NCBI RefSeq assembly: GCF_008329945.1
Contig: NZ_CP035807.1
Span: 1 to 64,000, forward strand
DNA from: Thiospirochaeta perfilievii
GTDB lineage: Bacteria; Spirochaetota; Spirochaetia; DSM-2461
Direction of reading: 5' to 3'
Length of the DNA stretch: 64,000 nucleotides
Shown: piece after piece, positions 1 to 9,288 of the stretch
Numbering within the stretch: the stretch's first letter is position 1
Layout: every line of letters begins with the position of its first letter
Made by a program: the position numbers and the translations under genes
Notes under the pieces: generated by a model
The model's database searches: none
What the model saw: only the letters and a program-made list of their open reading frames with translations
What the model was told of the DNA's origin: nothing

Positions 1-28
1 TTTTTTTAGAGTCGTTATGTTCGACTTT

Positions 29-101
29 TGGGCGAAGAGGGACTTGAACCCCCGACATCCTGCTTGTAAGGCAGGCGCTCTCCCAACTGAGCTATTCGCC
101 C
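29..101 (-). tRNA. tRNA-Val (anticodon UAC)
   Basis: The minus strand folds into a full cloverleaf. The acceptor stem is GGGCGAA/TTCGCCC, the D-arm is GCTC..GAGC, the anticodon stem CCTGC/GCAGG encloses the loop CTTACAA (anticodon TAC), and the T-loop is TTCAAGT. The discriminator base is A. CCA is not encoded. No clear promoter could be assigned upstream. Confidence 0.96.
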
Positions 102-149
102 TTGATTTGTATATCTCTCAATCAACGAGATGAAAAATACCATAAGATC

Positions 150-815
150 TTATAATTGGTCAATAGTATCTTTTAAAAAAACATCAACTCTGTCTGTTAA
201 TTTGTTAGAACTATCATAAACATAGATAAAAAAACTCTTTTTATTTGGAATAATCTCAATTTCAAACTGATTATCTTTAAATAAACTACTTATAATCTTA
301 AAGTCTCCCTTAAAATTTGGTTTATCAATATAGACTCCATTAAGTATAATTTTATCATCAAAATACTTAATTGTTGTTGAACCTAATATTCCAGAAGAAA
401 AATTAACTACAGAGATATAAGATTTACCATTAAAATAGTTAGAAATACCAATAAAGTTCCACTTTTGATCTAATAATACCCTATTATGGGGCTCACTATC
501 GATCCAGCTATCTAATAACTTATCTAGGGATGTGGAATAACCTACAACTTCCCCATAATAAAACGATGTAACCCCTGTATTTTTGACCCTTACCTCTAGG
601 GAGTCACCCATCTTACCTTTATGGGTAATAATTGACCTACTTACTAAATAATCTAGATGATTCTTAGATGATCTAAGTAGGTTCTCTGAACTAACCAATG
701 TATTTAACCCCTTCTCCTGCCTATATAGGTTAATTTCATCTTGTAGAGGGGAATTAGAGAAGAGATAGATAGACTTAATAGATATAAAAAAAAGTAGTAT
801 TAGAGTTTTGGGAAT
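150..815 (-). CDS. Secreted CAP/SCP-domain protein with probable non-ATG start
   Basis: CAP (cysteine-rich secretory/antigen 5/PR-1, PF00188) domain protein, expected outside the cytoplasm; the biochemical role of bacterial members is mostly unknown. Seen: a family-like N-terminal helix (DEINLYRQEKGLNTL), a GEVVGYS strand, and a WIDSEPHNRVLL segment that matches the family's W..S..HR..LL motif, with the second catalytic-type His kept. The first TTG in this frame (698) would remove the signal peptide and the first helix. The frame stays open upstream through KTLILLFFISIKSIYLFS, a good signal peptide, and into the end of the HIT gene. The only nearby candidates there are ATT or ATA codons, with ATT at 813-815 or 819-821 preceded by GGTGGGAAACA. 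I chose 815; the start is uncertain. A frameshift or an unusual start codon would both explain this. Confidence 0.6.
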   Translation of the reverse strand: MPKTLILLFFISIKSIYLFSNSPLQDEINLYRQEKGLNTLVSSENLLRSSKNHLDYLVSRSIITHKGKMGDSLEVRVKNTGVTSFYYGEVVGYSTSLDKLLDSWIDSEPHNRVLLDQKWNFIGISNYFNGKSYISVVNFSSGILGSTTIKYFDDKIILNGVYIDKPNFKGDFKIISSLFKDNQFEIEIIPNKKSFFIYVYDSSNKLTDRVDVFLKDTIDQL

Positions 816-1141
816 GTTAATTGTTTCCCACCTATAATATGGGCGTGGATATACTCAACTTCCTGTCCACCCTCTTCTCCATTGTTAAAAATTACTCTAT
901 AACCCTTATTTAAACCTAACTCTTTTGCTACAACTGCGACTCTTTTAATAAACTCCCCAGTTTTAACAACATCTTGCTCCTCAAAATCGCTAAACCTTTG
1001 GATCTTTTCCTTTGGTATAACTAATACATGTATTGGGGCAATTGGGTTAATATCCTTAAAAGCGTATACAACATCATCTTCGTAAATCTTAGTAGATGGG
1101 ATTTCTCCCTTCAAAATTTTATCAAATATAGTTTCATTCAT
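800..1141 (-). CDS. HIT-family (Hint-like) nucleotide-binding protein
   Basis: Histidine-triad protein of 113 residues, the usual Hint size, predicted to hydrolyse AMP-conjugates in the cytoplasm. Family landmarks are the N-terminal IFDKILKGEIPS, the segment DINPIAPIHVLVIPK, and GEEGGQEVEYIHAHIIGGK at the C-terminus. The catalytic triad HxHxH is read here as YIHAH, so the first His is replaced by Tyr while the central nucleophilic His and the last His remain. The reading frame overlaps the start of the downstream CAP gene, implying joint transcription. The ATG at 1141 is the only sensible start. Confidence 0.9.
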   Translation of the reverse strand: MNETIFDKILKGEIPSTKIYEDDVVYAFKDINPIAPIHVLVIPKEKIQRFSDFEEQDVVKTGEFIKRVAVVAKELGLNKGYRVIFNNGEEGGQEVEYIHAHIIGGKQLTFPKL

Positions 1142-1221
1142 ATACCCATTATAAAAGTGTTATAAATATTTGTACAGACTCTATTAATTAGAAAGCATAA
1201 CTATGATATTATTCAACTATT

Positions 1222-3249
1222 ATGGCTGAAGAAACAACAAGAAATATTGGAATTATGGCACACATAGATGCCGGTAAAACAACTACGACCGAAAGAATTC
1301 TCTATTACACAGGTAAGAACCATAGAATTGGTGAAGTAGATAATGGTAATGCAACAATGGATTGGATGGAACAGGAGCAAGATAGGGGAATAACAATAGT
1401 TTCCGCTGCTACTACATGTTTTTGGCATGACCACCAAATAAATATAATTGATACACCGGGGCATGTTGATTTTACTGCTGAAGTAGAGAGATCTTTAAGG
1501 GTTTTAGATGGAGCAGTAGGAGTTTTTTGTGCTGTTGGAGGCGTAGAACCCCAGTCAGAAACAGTTTGGCACCAGGCCGATAGATACAGTGTACCAAGAA
1601 TTGCATATATAAATAAGATGGATAGAATCGGTGCAAATTTCTATAATGTTCTAGAAGATATTAAAACTAGGTTAGGAGCAACACCTGTTCCCCTTCAGAT
1701 ACCAATGGGAGAGGAGTCATCATACTGTGGGAATATAGATTTAATTACTATGGAAGAGCTAAGATGGGACTCAATGAGCGATGGTTCAGTTATTACTCGA
1801 TCACCTATTAAAGATGAGTGGTTAGCAAAAGCTGAAGAGTGGAAAGAGAAACTACTTGATGAATTAGGTGTATATTCTGATGAGATAATGGAGTTATACC
1901 TTGAAGGTAAAGAGGTTCCTATAGAGCTATTAAAATCAGTTATTAGAGAGAACACAATTAATCAATCTATAGTTCCTATTTTTGTAGGTTCTTCCCTTAA
2001 AAACAAGGGAGTTCAACCTGTTTTAGATGGTGTAATTGACTTCCTTCCGGCTCCAGAAGAGTTAGAGCCGGTAAAAGCCCATAGTGTTAAAAAAGATGAG
2101 GATATACTTATAGAGAGATCTGCTAAGGGTGACCTTGCCGGTCTTGTATTTAAAATCCAACAGGATAAGGATGCTGGAGCACTATGTTTTATTCGTATCT
2201 ACTCTGGAGTACTCAAATCAGGAACTGCTGTATATAATGTTAATAAAAAGAAGAAAGAGAGAATTGGACGAATTCTAAGAATGAGTGCAAACTCATCGGA
2301 GCAGATATCCTCAGTAGGTGCAGGGGATATCGCTGTAGTAGTTGGGATGAAATTTGCACAGACCGGAGATACAATAACAACAGAGGGTAACCAAATACTA
2401 TTAGAACAGATGGAGTTCCCAGAACCTGTAATATCCGTAGCTATTGAACCTAAAACAGTTAGTGATCAGGATAAGATGAAAAATGCTCTTGAGAATTTAA
2501 AAAGAGAGGATCCTACATTTAAAGTTGCAGAAGATGCTGAAACAGGACAGTTAGTTATATCAGGGATGGGAGAGCTACACTTAGATGTTTTAGTAACTAG
2601 GGTTCTAAAAGAGTATAAAGTAGCTGCAAATGTGGGTAACCCTCAAGTATCCTACAGGGAGACAGTAACAAGTGAAGTTGTTCACAATGAAATTTTTGAG
2701 AAAACCCTAGGTGGTAAAGAGAACTTTGCAGATATAACTTTAAAAATATCTCCACAGTCCAGAGGTGAAGGTAATTTATTTATCTCTGAGTTAAAGAAAA
2801 ATCAACTACCTCTAAATCTTGTAGAGTCTATAAAAAATGGAGTAGAAGCTGCCTTTGGAGCTGGTTCCCTAATGGGTTACCCAACAGTAGATATTAAAGT
2901 AACACTTGTTGATGTTAATTATGATGAGTTAAAGGCAAGTGAAACAGCATTTGAAGCAGCTGGAGCACTAGGTTTTGACTCCGCCTTTAGAAAAGCAGCA
3001 CCAGTTTTATTAGAACCCCATATGAACCTTGATGTTCTATGTCCTGCAGACTATGTAGGTGAAGTAATTAGTGGTTTAACAAAGCGTGGTGGTATTGTTA
3101 ATAGCATGGAGAGTAAAATTGCCCATGAGCATGTAAAAGCTCAAGCACCCCTTGTTAAGATGTTTGGTTATACTACAACCCTTAGAAGTCAAACCCAAGG
3201 ACGTGGTACCTTTGCAATGGAGTTTAGTCACTACGCTCCTAAAGAGTAG
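1222..3249 (+). CDS. fusA: Elongation factor G paralogue
   Basis: Translational GTPase of 675 residues, a little shorter than canonical EF-G (about 690-700). G-motifs are in order: [12 protein letters not shown] (G1, about residue 13-24), RGIT (G2), DTPGH (G3) and NKMD (G4), followed by domain II, the EF-G-specific domains III-V and [13 protein letters not shown] near residue 555. The gene stands alone rather than in a str operon with rpsL/rpsG/tufA. Spirochaetes are known to carry more than one EF-G type (translocation versus ribosome-recycling forms), so this may be a specialised copy; sequence inspection does not settle which. No Shine-Dalgarno is evident before the ATG, and a TATGAT at 1202-1207 would give a very short leader. 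Confidence 0.93.
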   Translation: MAEETTRNIGIMAHIDAGKTTTTERILYYTGKNHRIGEVDNGNATMDWMEQEQDRGITIVSAATTCFWHDHQINIIDTPGHVDFTAEVERSLRVLDGAVGVFCAVGGVEPQSETVWHQADRYSVPRIAYINKMDRIGANFYNVLEDIKTRLGATPVPLQIPMGEESSYCGNIDLITMEELRWDSMSDGSVITRSPIKDEWLAKAEEWKEKLLDELGVYSDEIMELYLEGKEVPIELLKSVIRENTINQSIVPIFVGSSLKNKGVQPVLDGVIDFLPAPEELEPVKAHSVKKDEDILIERSAKGDLAGLVFKIQQDKDAGALCFIRIYSGVLKSGTAVYNVNKKKKERIGRILRMSANSSEQISSVGAGDIAVVVGMKFAQTGDTITTEGNQILLEQMEFPEPVISVAIEPKTVSDQDKMKNALENLKREDPTFKVAEDAETGQLVISGMGELHLDVLVTRVLKEYKVAANVGNPQVSYRETVTSEVVHNEIFEKTLGGKENFADITLKISPQSRGEGNLFISELKKNQLPLNLVESIKNGVEAAFGAGSLMGYPTVDIKVTLVDVNYDELKASETAFEAAGALGFDSAFRKAAPVLLEPHMNLDVLCPADYVGEVISGLTKRGGIVNSMESKIAHEHVKAQAPLVKMFGYTTTLRSQTQGRGTFAMEFSHYAPKE

Positions 3250-3259
3250 TTTTAATAAC

Positions 3260-3295
3260 ATGGATAGGATAATATATCCTATCCATATATTTTTT
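3260..3295. terminator. Bidirectional rho-independent terminator
   Basis: Perfect 11-bp stem ATGGATAGGAT/ATCCTATCCAT (3260-3270 and 3276-3286) with a 5-nt loop, followed on the plus strand by a T-rich run. It sits between the convergent fusA and phosphatase genes and can serve both. Confidence 0.85.
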
Positions 3296-3308
3296 ATTAA
3301 CTTTAAAA

Positions 3309-3770
3309 CTAAACAATAGAGTTTATAAACCCTTTCAAGGACTCTTCTAATATGTCTATAACAATATTAAAACCGTCATCTGCACCATAATATGGGTCTG
3401 GTACATCACTATTTCTATAATTTGTTGAGTAGTCTGTCATTAATGATACTCTGTTTTTATACAAGTTACTTTTATCTAGAGATAGAACATCCCTTAAGTT
3501 ACTTTTATCCATAACAACTATATGATCAAAATTAGTAAAGTCCTCTGTTGTAAACTGCCTAGAGTTTGAATTTAACTCATAACCTCTTTTTTGGGCAGCC
3601 CTTCTCATTCTAACATCAGGTGTTTCTCCTACATGGTAGGCAGAGGTTCCTGCTGAATCTATATAAAACTGGGAATCTAATCCCAAATCAGAAACTATAC
3701 TTTTAAATATTCCCTCTGCAGTTGGACTTCTACATATATTACCAAGACAGACAAACAGAACTTTTATCAT
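3309..3770 (-). CDS. Low-molecular-weight protein-tyrosine phosphatase
   Basis: Cytoplasmic phosphatase of 153 residues, the normal family length. The N-terminal P-loop VCLGNICRSPTAE carries the CX5R(S/T) active site with the nucleophilic Cys and Arg. The general acid is the Asp in VPDPYYG near residue 123-129. Members act on phosphotyrosine proteins or, in some bacteria, on phosphoarginine or small phosphoesters; the substrate cannot be read here. It is monocistronic and converges on fusA across a strong terminator. Confidence 0.93.
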   Translation of the reverse strand: MIKVLFVCLGNICRSPTAEGIFKSIVSDLGLDSQFYIDSAGTSAYHVGETPDVRMRRAAQKRGYELNSNSRQFTTEDFTNFDHIVVMDKSNLRDVLSLDKSNLYKNRVSLMTDYSTNYRNSDVPDPYYGADDGFNIVIDILEESLKGFINSIV

Positions 3771-3848
3771 AAGACCTCCAAAACTACTATTTTACAAACT
3801 CTATTTAGTATAAAATTATTACATATTATTGTTTCAAAAGGAATATAT

Positions 3849-4130
3849 ATGTTAATTACTAATGAGTATTTTGAAGGAAAAGTTAAATCCATATCATTAA
3901 CCACAAGTGAGGGCCCTGCAACTGTAGGAGTAATGGAAAAGGGAGAGTATCAATTCTCTACAACGAAAAAGGAGATTATGATTGTAACATCAGGTAGATT
4001 AAAGGTTAAACTCCCAGGTAAAGAGAAGTACAAAACTATAGTAAAAAACAGATCTTTCCAAGTTTATGAGAATAAAACATTTGATGTAATTGCAGAAGAA
4101 GAGTGTTCCTATATATGTTATTATAAATAA
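3849..4130 (+). CDS. ppnP: Pyrimidine/purine nucleoside phosphorylase PpnP (YaiE/DUF1255)
   Basis: Small cupin-fold protein of 93 residues, the usual size for PpnP, which splits nucleosides with phosphate to give ribose-1-phosphate and free base. The family pattern is visible: N-terminal NEYFEGKVKSISL, central GVMEKGEYQFSTTKKEIMIVTSGRLKVKLPG, and C-terminal SFQVYENKTFDVIAEEECSYICYY. It lies alone between two minus-strand genes and has its own upstream AT-rich leader. Confidence 0.9.
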   Translation: MLITNEYFEGKVKSISLTTSEGPATVGVMEKGEYQFSTTKKEIMIVTSGRLKVKLPGKEKYKTIVKNRSFQVYENKTFDVIAEEECSYICYYK

Positions 4131-4154
4131 GCGAATAGGGATGATTTACTGTAT

Positions 4155-4661
4155 CTACTCCATCTCTAATTGTATTAAATATAATCTGAAATCAAACTCT
4201 AATTGAAAGTAGTTTGACTCCATATTTTGACATAGGGAGTAGAATTTCTTATCATGATTTTTCTCTTTTAAATGGGCTAATTCATGAACTACTATCATTT
4301 TTAGAAATTCATCTGGACACTTTTTAAATATAGATGAAATTCTAATCTCAATTACAGACTTTGTTTTTCTTCCATGGGAAAAAGATTTTGAACTATTTAA
4401 TCCTAAGGCCTTATAAACCCTATCTATACTATCATCATAGGATACTTTATGAAGAGGTTGGGATTTTTTAAGATACCTATTTTTTAACTGTTTTGCATAG
4501 AGAAGTAACTCTTTATTATTAGATATAGAGTGATAATTAGGATATCTATCTAATAGATACTTTTCTAACATATTATTCTCGATTAAAGAACAAACAGAAT
4601 TATAGGTTTCTGTAGAGTAGTTTGATATTAGACTTAAATCTATCTCTTCTATTTTAGGCAT
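4155..4661 (-). CDS. YgjP-type zinc metallopeptidase (SprT/WLM-like)
   Basis: Predicted zinc-dependent peptidase of 168 residues. The HELAH motif (VVHELAHLKEKNH, about residues 126-138) gives two zinc-ligand His and the catalytic Glu, and the following H-D-K-K-F-Y is the downstream ligand region typical of the YgjP/DUF45 group. The conserved IRISSIFKKCPDEFLKMI block precedes it. No signal peptide or membrane segment is seen, so it is probably cytoplasmic. Its physiological substrate is unknown. A hairpin separates it from the GH94 operon downstream. Confidence 0.83.
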   Translation of the reverse strand: MPKIEEIDLSLISNYSTETYNSVCSLIENNMLEKYLLDRYPNYHSISNNKELLLYAKQLKNRYLKKSQPLHKVSYDDSIDRVYKALGLNSSKSFSHGRKTKSVIEIRISSIFKKCPDEFLKMIVVHELAHLKEKNHDKKFYSLCQNMESNYFQLEFDFRLYLIQLEME

Positions 4662-4680
4662 GGGATAGATTTTATATATA

Positions 4681-4717
4681 AACCTAAGTATTGGCTATAG
4701 TAACTAATACTTAGGTT
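4681..4717 (-). terminator. Hairpin after the GH94 operon
   Basis: A 12-bp perfect stem AACCTAAGTATT/AATACTTAGGTT (4681-4692, 4706-4717) with a 13-nt loop lies directly downstream of the last GH94 gene. The minus-strand tail is TTTATATATAAAA, only moderately U-rich; on the plus strand it is followed by ATACTTTTTT. Confidence 0.65.
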
Positions 4718-4725
4718 ATACTTTT

Positions 4726-7209
4726 TTAACCCATAACTACACTAATTTTATTAATTGATCCTTCTTTTTGTGGCGGAACAATATTACCACTAATATTTGT
4801 ACCATTTACAGATATCATTCGAACCCCTTTTTCCACACAGTTAGGGTTAGTGAAATTAATTATATATCTTGCTCCTCTAAAGTTTCTCTCCATTTTGAAG
4901 TTACTCCACTTAGGGTCTACACAGGGATCAATAACAAGCCCACCATAATCAGCTCTTACACCAAAAATGTACTCTGTTAATGCCATATGCATTGTTGGTG
5001 CAGTTCCAGTTAACCAAGTATGGCCTCCTCTCCCATGACTATCTATCCCCTTTCCTCTAACATACTCTGGGTATACATAGGGCTCAGACTTATATACATC
5101 CTGATCAGCACTCATATTCTCCGGAAGGTTTTTTTGGTAGTGGGCAACAGCTTCAGCACCTTGTCCAACCATACAGTAGGACTGTACTAACCAGGCATTT
5201 AAATGCATAAAAATCCCACCATTCTCCTTCATTGCAGGAGGCTCTTTCTCTATATTCCATGTTCTTTTTGGCAGCTTTTTATTTTCCGACAGGTCTGAAT
5301 ACACAGGATAACAGAGCATAGCACCCCATTTTGAGTCTAAATATTTTTTAACCGCATCTAGTGACTTACGCCCCTGTTCTTCATCTGCTACTCCAGAGTT
5401 AATACCAAAGGCCTGGGGTTCTAAAAATATTTTAGCAAACTCACTCTCAGATGAACCAAGATCAGCCTCCTGTTCTTCATTAAAGAGAGCTCTTTTAAAA
5501 TAACCCTCCTTATCCATACAGTACTCTTTTATTGAATTCTTAATTTTTAATGCTCTATCCTCGTACTCTTTAACTAACTCTACTCTTCTATCTGAAGCTC
5601 TAAATAGATTAGCCATATCAATTAAGCCTGAATATAGTTGTTGGGCAACCATTACAGATTCAACATCTCTATTCGGGCCACTTCCTTTTCTATTTTCATT
5701 AAGGTCATCATTCCAATCACAATCCTTCATATATGGTAGATGTCTTGGAGAAGAGTCTGCCCAAACAGAGTCTAACCCTTTTATACAGTGCTCAAGAATA
5801 CTCCCTTTAAAATCACCTAGACCCTCTTTTTTATCGGCGTAATCTGTAACTTCATCTAAAAAATTAAAATCTCCACTCTCTTTACAATATTTAACAACTG
5901 CATTTGCAAACCATATAGGGTCGTCAGATGCTTCTATGGATCTATTACCTAGCTGATCTATAAAAAAATTATGATAGGTCTTCCCGCTATTAAACATCTG
6001 GGTAGATATATGTTTTAAAACTCCAGCCATCTCCATACCCCTATATGGAAAAGTATATAGAATATCCTGAAGTATATCCCTAAACCCCCAGCCATACTCA
6101 TATCCTGTATGATACCTAGACTTCATCCTATTTAATATATATACAATTTCACACTGGTATTGCAGCCACTTAAAACCATGATTTATTTTTTCATCAGGAG
6201 AGTAAATATTTAGTCTATTTAGTGTTTTTTCCCACCAAGAGACAACATTTTTAATCATAAACTCTCTTTTATCCCCATTGTGTATTAGATCTAAATACCT
6301 TTTAAACTCTTTTTTACCATTATTATAGTAGTCATTCGTAGATCCAGATATTAAGGTTACTGCAAATTCTAGACTCTCCCCTGGGTTAATAGTCACTTCA
6401 TTTTTAAAAACACCACAGGCGTTTCTTAAATAGGGAGTATTTTCCGACTTTAATGAGTCATTTAAAATTGCTCCTGGATTTTTTTGGTTATTAAACCTGC
6501 TTCCATAAAAGTTCTCAAGATTTGTATCATACTTTGTGCTCTTGTTATTAAGTGTAGAGTGGAAGATAGCAACATTTCCAAGCATTCCATTAATATCATC
6601 CCTATTATCCTTAATCGATATTCCATGATTCCTACGAAATACAATTGATTTTAACTCTGAGTCATAATATGACCCACCAAAAAAACCGTCATTATCACCG
6701 GCAAGAAGCCTATCTAGAGCATCCCCCATATGTATTGGAACAAAGGGATAAAGGGTCAAGTTTTTAACTTTATCGCTACAGTTTTTAATAGTAACATTCT
6801 GTATCCAGCCATCAAACTCTTCTGGAACAACCATCACCTGAGTTGTTTTTATTCCGTTATATTCACTATTAAAGGTTATTTTCCCAAACTCTAGTGTAGT
6901 ATTTAAACTCTGATTCTTTTTTCTTATTGGTTGCCATGTAGTTGTAAATAGATCCTTATCATCCCTATCATATATATAGATATACCTACCCATATTATCC
7001 TCGTCATTAAGGTGTAGTTTTGTATCTACAAATGTATTTTCATGGGTACCACGAACATCAAATCCACCCCCTGTATATGTTACACCACTACAAAAAGTCT
7101 CAGTCCCTGGTTGATTTACCCGTATTAAGTAGTGAAGCCAGGGTTCCGGGGTGTAGGGATTTGTTATTTTATATTTATCATCTGGGGTAAAAAAGCCGTA
7201 CTTGTTCAT
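4726..7209 (-). CDS. GH94 family beta-glycoside phosphorylase (cellobiose phosphorylase-like)
   Basis: Cytoplasmic inverting phosphorylase of 827 residues, in the range of cellobiose or chitobiose phosphorylases (about 800-830). Such enzymes cleave a beta-linked disaccharide with phosphate to alpha-sugar-1-phosphate and a free sugar. Seen in order: N-terminal beta-sandwich (about 1-270), linker helices, (alpha/alpha)6 barrel with FRDILQD, the general acid Asp in CDWNDDLN (about residue 496), and GHTWLTGTAPT near the C-terminus. A clear AGGAG lies 6 nt before the ATG. It is the last gene of a three-gene unit with a phosphohexomutase and a second GH94. The two paralogues differ enough that they may use different substrates; which ones cannot be told by reading. 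Confidence 0.88.
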   Translation of the reverse strand: MNKYGFFTPDDKYKITNPYTPEPWLHYLIRVNQPGTETFCSGVTYTGGGFDVRGTHENTFVDTKLHLNDEDNMGRYIYIYDRDDKDLFTTTWQPIRKKNQSLNTTLEFGKITFNSEYNGIKTTQVMVVPEEFDGWIQNVTIKNCSDKVKNLTLYPFVPIHMGDALDRLLAGDNDGFFGGSYYDSELKSIVFRRNHGISIKDNRDDINGMLGNVAIFHSTLNNKSTKYDTNLENFYGSRFNNQKNPGAILNDSLKSENTPYLRNACGVFKNEVTINPGESLEFAVTLISGSTNDYYNNGKKEFKRYLDLIHNGDKREFMIKNVVSWWEKTLNRLNIYSPDEKINHGFKWLQYQCEIVYILNRMKSRYHTGYEYGWGFRDILQDILYTFPYRGMEMAGVLKHISTQMFNSGKTYHNFFIDQLGNRSIEASDDPIWFANAVVKYCKESGDFNFLDEVTDYADKKEGLGDFKGSILEHCIKGLDSVWADSSPRHLPYMKDCDWNDDLNENRKGSGPNRDVESVMVAQQLYSGLIDMANLFRASDRRVELVKEYEDRALKIKNSIKEYCMDKEGYFKRALFNEEQEADLGSSESEFAKIFLEPQAFGINSGVADEEQGRKSLDAVKKYLDSKWGAMLCYPVYSDLSENKKLPKRTWNIEKEPPAMKENGGIFMHLNAWLVQSYCMVGQGAEAVAHYQKNLPENMSADQDVYKSEPYVYPEYVRGKGIDSHGRGGHTWLTGTAPTMHMALTEYIFGVRADYGGLVIDPCVDPKWSNFKMERNFRGARYIINFTNPNCVEKGVRMISVNGTNISGNIVPPQKEGSINKISVVMG

Positions 7210-7218
7210 TCATCTCTC

Positions 7219-9285
7219 CTATTTTATCTTTACATAGCTATTTTCAATCAAAATTCTACCCTCTTTTTTAAGGGCATAAATTATACTATCTATATCATTT
7301 TCACTAACTTGGATTTTCTTTTCATGTTGTAGTAATTGGGGTATATCTTTAATAAATAAAATTTTATTTTGTTTAATAGTATTAATAATTAAACTCTCTA
7401 CCTTATACTCTATCTTCTGCTTATTTTTCATTTTCTCAATATGAACTCTATTAATAACCTCTGCTATTGGTTTAAGATCCTCAAAATACTCCTTTTTACA
7501 CTTTATATAGACAGCTATTTTATCCTCGGTTCCTGAATTTCTACAAAACATAGAGCCTATAACTATTCCATCTAAGTAGATTGAGGCGTACAACATACTA
7601 CTATCTTCTTTCGATTCAAACTCTACACTATAACCTCTATCTAATTTTTTAACTCTACTTAGAATTAGATCCTTATCTTTATTCCAAATATCACTGCTTG
7701 GATAGAATAGAGTTTTATTTACAAAATATGTGTAGAATGTATGACTAGACCCCTCATCGTAGGGGTTTGAAGCATGGATAGTATCTAAACCAAGGGTATT
7801 TATGGCGTAAATTGTAAAAAGAGTTGTAATTAATCCATTGCCAGACTTAAGAGAAACCTCTTTACCTCTGGAGTTTTTAAATATAAATGGAAGTATCAGA
7901 TGTCCCGAAGACTCTAATCCAAGGAGTAGATCTCTATCTTTAAATGTACCGATCCATTTATCTCCTACGCTAACTATTTTAGAGTTCAAGCCTAGTTTTT
8001 TAGAAGCCCAATAGGAAGTCATTATATCTGACTCTACAGTTGTTATAAAATCCTTGTTTAAATTTTTAGGGTCAGTATGACAAAGGTATGTTGCAATTAA
8101 ATAACCACACTTATCTCCATCTAATACAACTACACTATCATCATTCTTATTATATAGTAGGACAAATCCCCTATCACCATCACCATCTAGGGCTATTCCG
8201 TAGATAGGATCCGATGACTTACAGCCTAGATCAAACATTTTTTTTACTAAAGTGTTTGAGTTATTATACTCATTTCTAAAAAATGTCCCATGACCCTCTA
8301 TTTCCGCAACTCCGCAGCCCTTATTAATATTATACCCCTTAGGAGCTGGGTCTATACTTATAAAATTTAATTCTTTTCTCTTTAAAAATTTCCTAGAAAG
8401 GTCAAAATAAGCACCAGAAGCACTATCTAATAAAAGGATAGACTTCTTTAGTTTCTGGTATATATCTATAGGTAAAATAGTGTCTAGAAGCTCCAGGGCC
8501 TCAATATTTAAGCTTTTATATTCAATCTCATCCCTATGACTCTCCTCTGACTTATCAATGTATAATTTGTAGATCCAAGCTGAAAAAGAGTAGTCTCCAT
8601 ATAAACCCTCAGGGAGGTTTTTACTACCATCTAGAAAGAATTTTATCCCATTTTGATTACTTGGATTATGACTTGCTGTTAAAACAGAACCACAATGTAG
8701 TTCCTCTTTTAACATTTTATATGGAATAAATGGAGTTGGAATTACTCCAACATCCAATACCCTAATACCAGCTCTATTATACCCTGCTATCATAGCACTA
8801 TTTAACTTCCAATTAGTAACAATATCTCTACCATCATTACCTATACAGGCAAAACTGTTTATTGTAACTCTTTTAGAATCTAATAACATTTTAGAGTAAG
8901 CATAAGTTGTTATCTCAATAAGTTCTGGGGATATTAAATTATCATTAATAAAAGAGGATATAGGATCTTTTATATCCTTTATGGAGACTTTACCTCTTAA
9001 ACCATCTGTACCTAAAAAAGAGAACCTAGATTGGAGTATAGTTTTTTCTACTTTTTGAGAAAAACTCCCCTCTAACATAGGGTAGATCCTTATTATCTTT
9101 CCAATATCTAATATAACAGGATACTTATACTCTTCTAAATAGCTTGATAACAGTATACATTTTAAAAACTCATACTCAATCTTACTAAATTTTGTTGTAT
9201 CAAGATTCTTATCTATTTGGGATATATCTAAAACAAAGATATTTCGTATAGCTAAACTGTTTATAATCTTATTTAACTCGTTCAC
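7219..9285 (-). CDS. Phosphoglucomutase/phosphomannomutase family protein with extra N- and C-terminal parts
   Basis: Alpha-D-phosphohexomutase of 688 residues, longer than the usual 450-580. Key loops are all present: GTDGLRG, the phosphoserine loop LTASHNPSNQNGIK, the metal loop DGDGDRG, the sugar loop LESSGHL and the phosphate loop RNSGTEDK. An N-terminal extension of about 85 residues precedes the first domain, and about 70 C-terminal residues ending in a winged-helix-like segment (VSENDIDSIIYALKKEGRIL) follow. It starts with GTG 3 nt after the upstream GH94 stop codon. In this operon it would turn the alpha-glucose-1-phosphate made by phosphorolysis into glucose-6-phosphate without ATP. 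Confidence 0.87.
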   Translation of the reverse strand: MNELNKIINSLAIRNIFVLDISQIDKNLDTTKFSKIEYEFLKCILLSSYLEEYKYPVILDIGKIIRIYPMLEGSFSQKVEKTILQSRFSFLGTDGLRGKVSIKDIKDPISSFINDNLISPELIEITTYAYSKMLLDSKRVTINSFACIGNDGRDIVTNWKLNSAMIAGYNRAGIRVLDVGVIPTPFIPYKMLKEELHCGSVLTASHNPSNQNGIKFFLDGSKNLPEGLYGDYSFSAWIYKLYIDKSEESHRDEIEYKSLNIEALELLDTILPIDIYQKLKKSILLLDSASGAYFDLSRKFLKRKELNFISIDPAPKGYNINKGCGVAEIEGHGTFFRNEYNNSNTLVKKMFDLGCKSSDPIYGIALDGDGDRGFVLLYNKNDDSVVVLDGDKCGYLIATYLCHTDPKNLNKDFITTVESDIMTSYWASKKLGLNSKIVSVGDKWIGTFKDRDLLLGLESSGHLILPFIFKNSRGKEVSLKSGNGLITTLFTIYAINTLGLDTIHASNPYDEGSSHTFYTYFVNKTLFYPSSDIWNKDKDLILSRVKKLDRGYSVEFESKEDSSMLYASIYLDGIVIGSMFCRNSGTEDKIAVYIKCKKEYFEDLKPIAEVINRVHIEKMKNKQKIEYKVESLIINTIKQNKILFIKDIPQLLQHEKKIQVSENDIDSIIYALKKEGRILIENSYVKIK

Positions 9286-9288
9286 ACT

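Noticed and set aside
8-29. Possible terminator at the left edge (AGAGTCG/CGACTTT stem).
   Set aside because: The stem includes a G-T pair and only three Ts follow on the plus strand; on the tRNA strand it is followed by As. Not enough to call.
1213-1464. Open frame on the minus strand inside fusA (83 residues).
   Set aside because: It lies wholly opposite conserved EF-G G-motifs and its product has no family features; antisense shadow.
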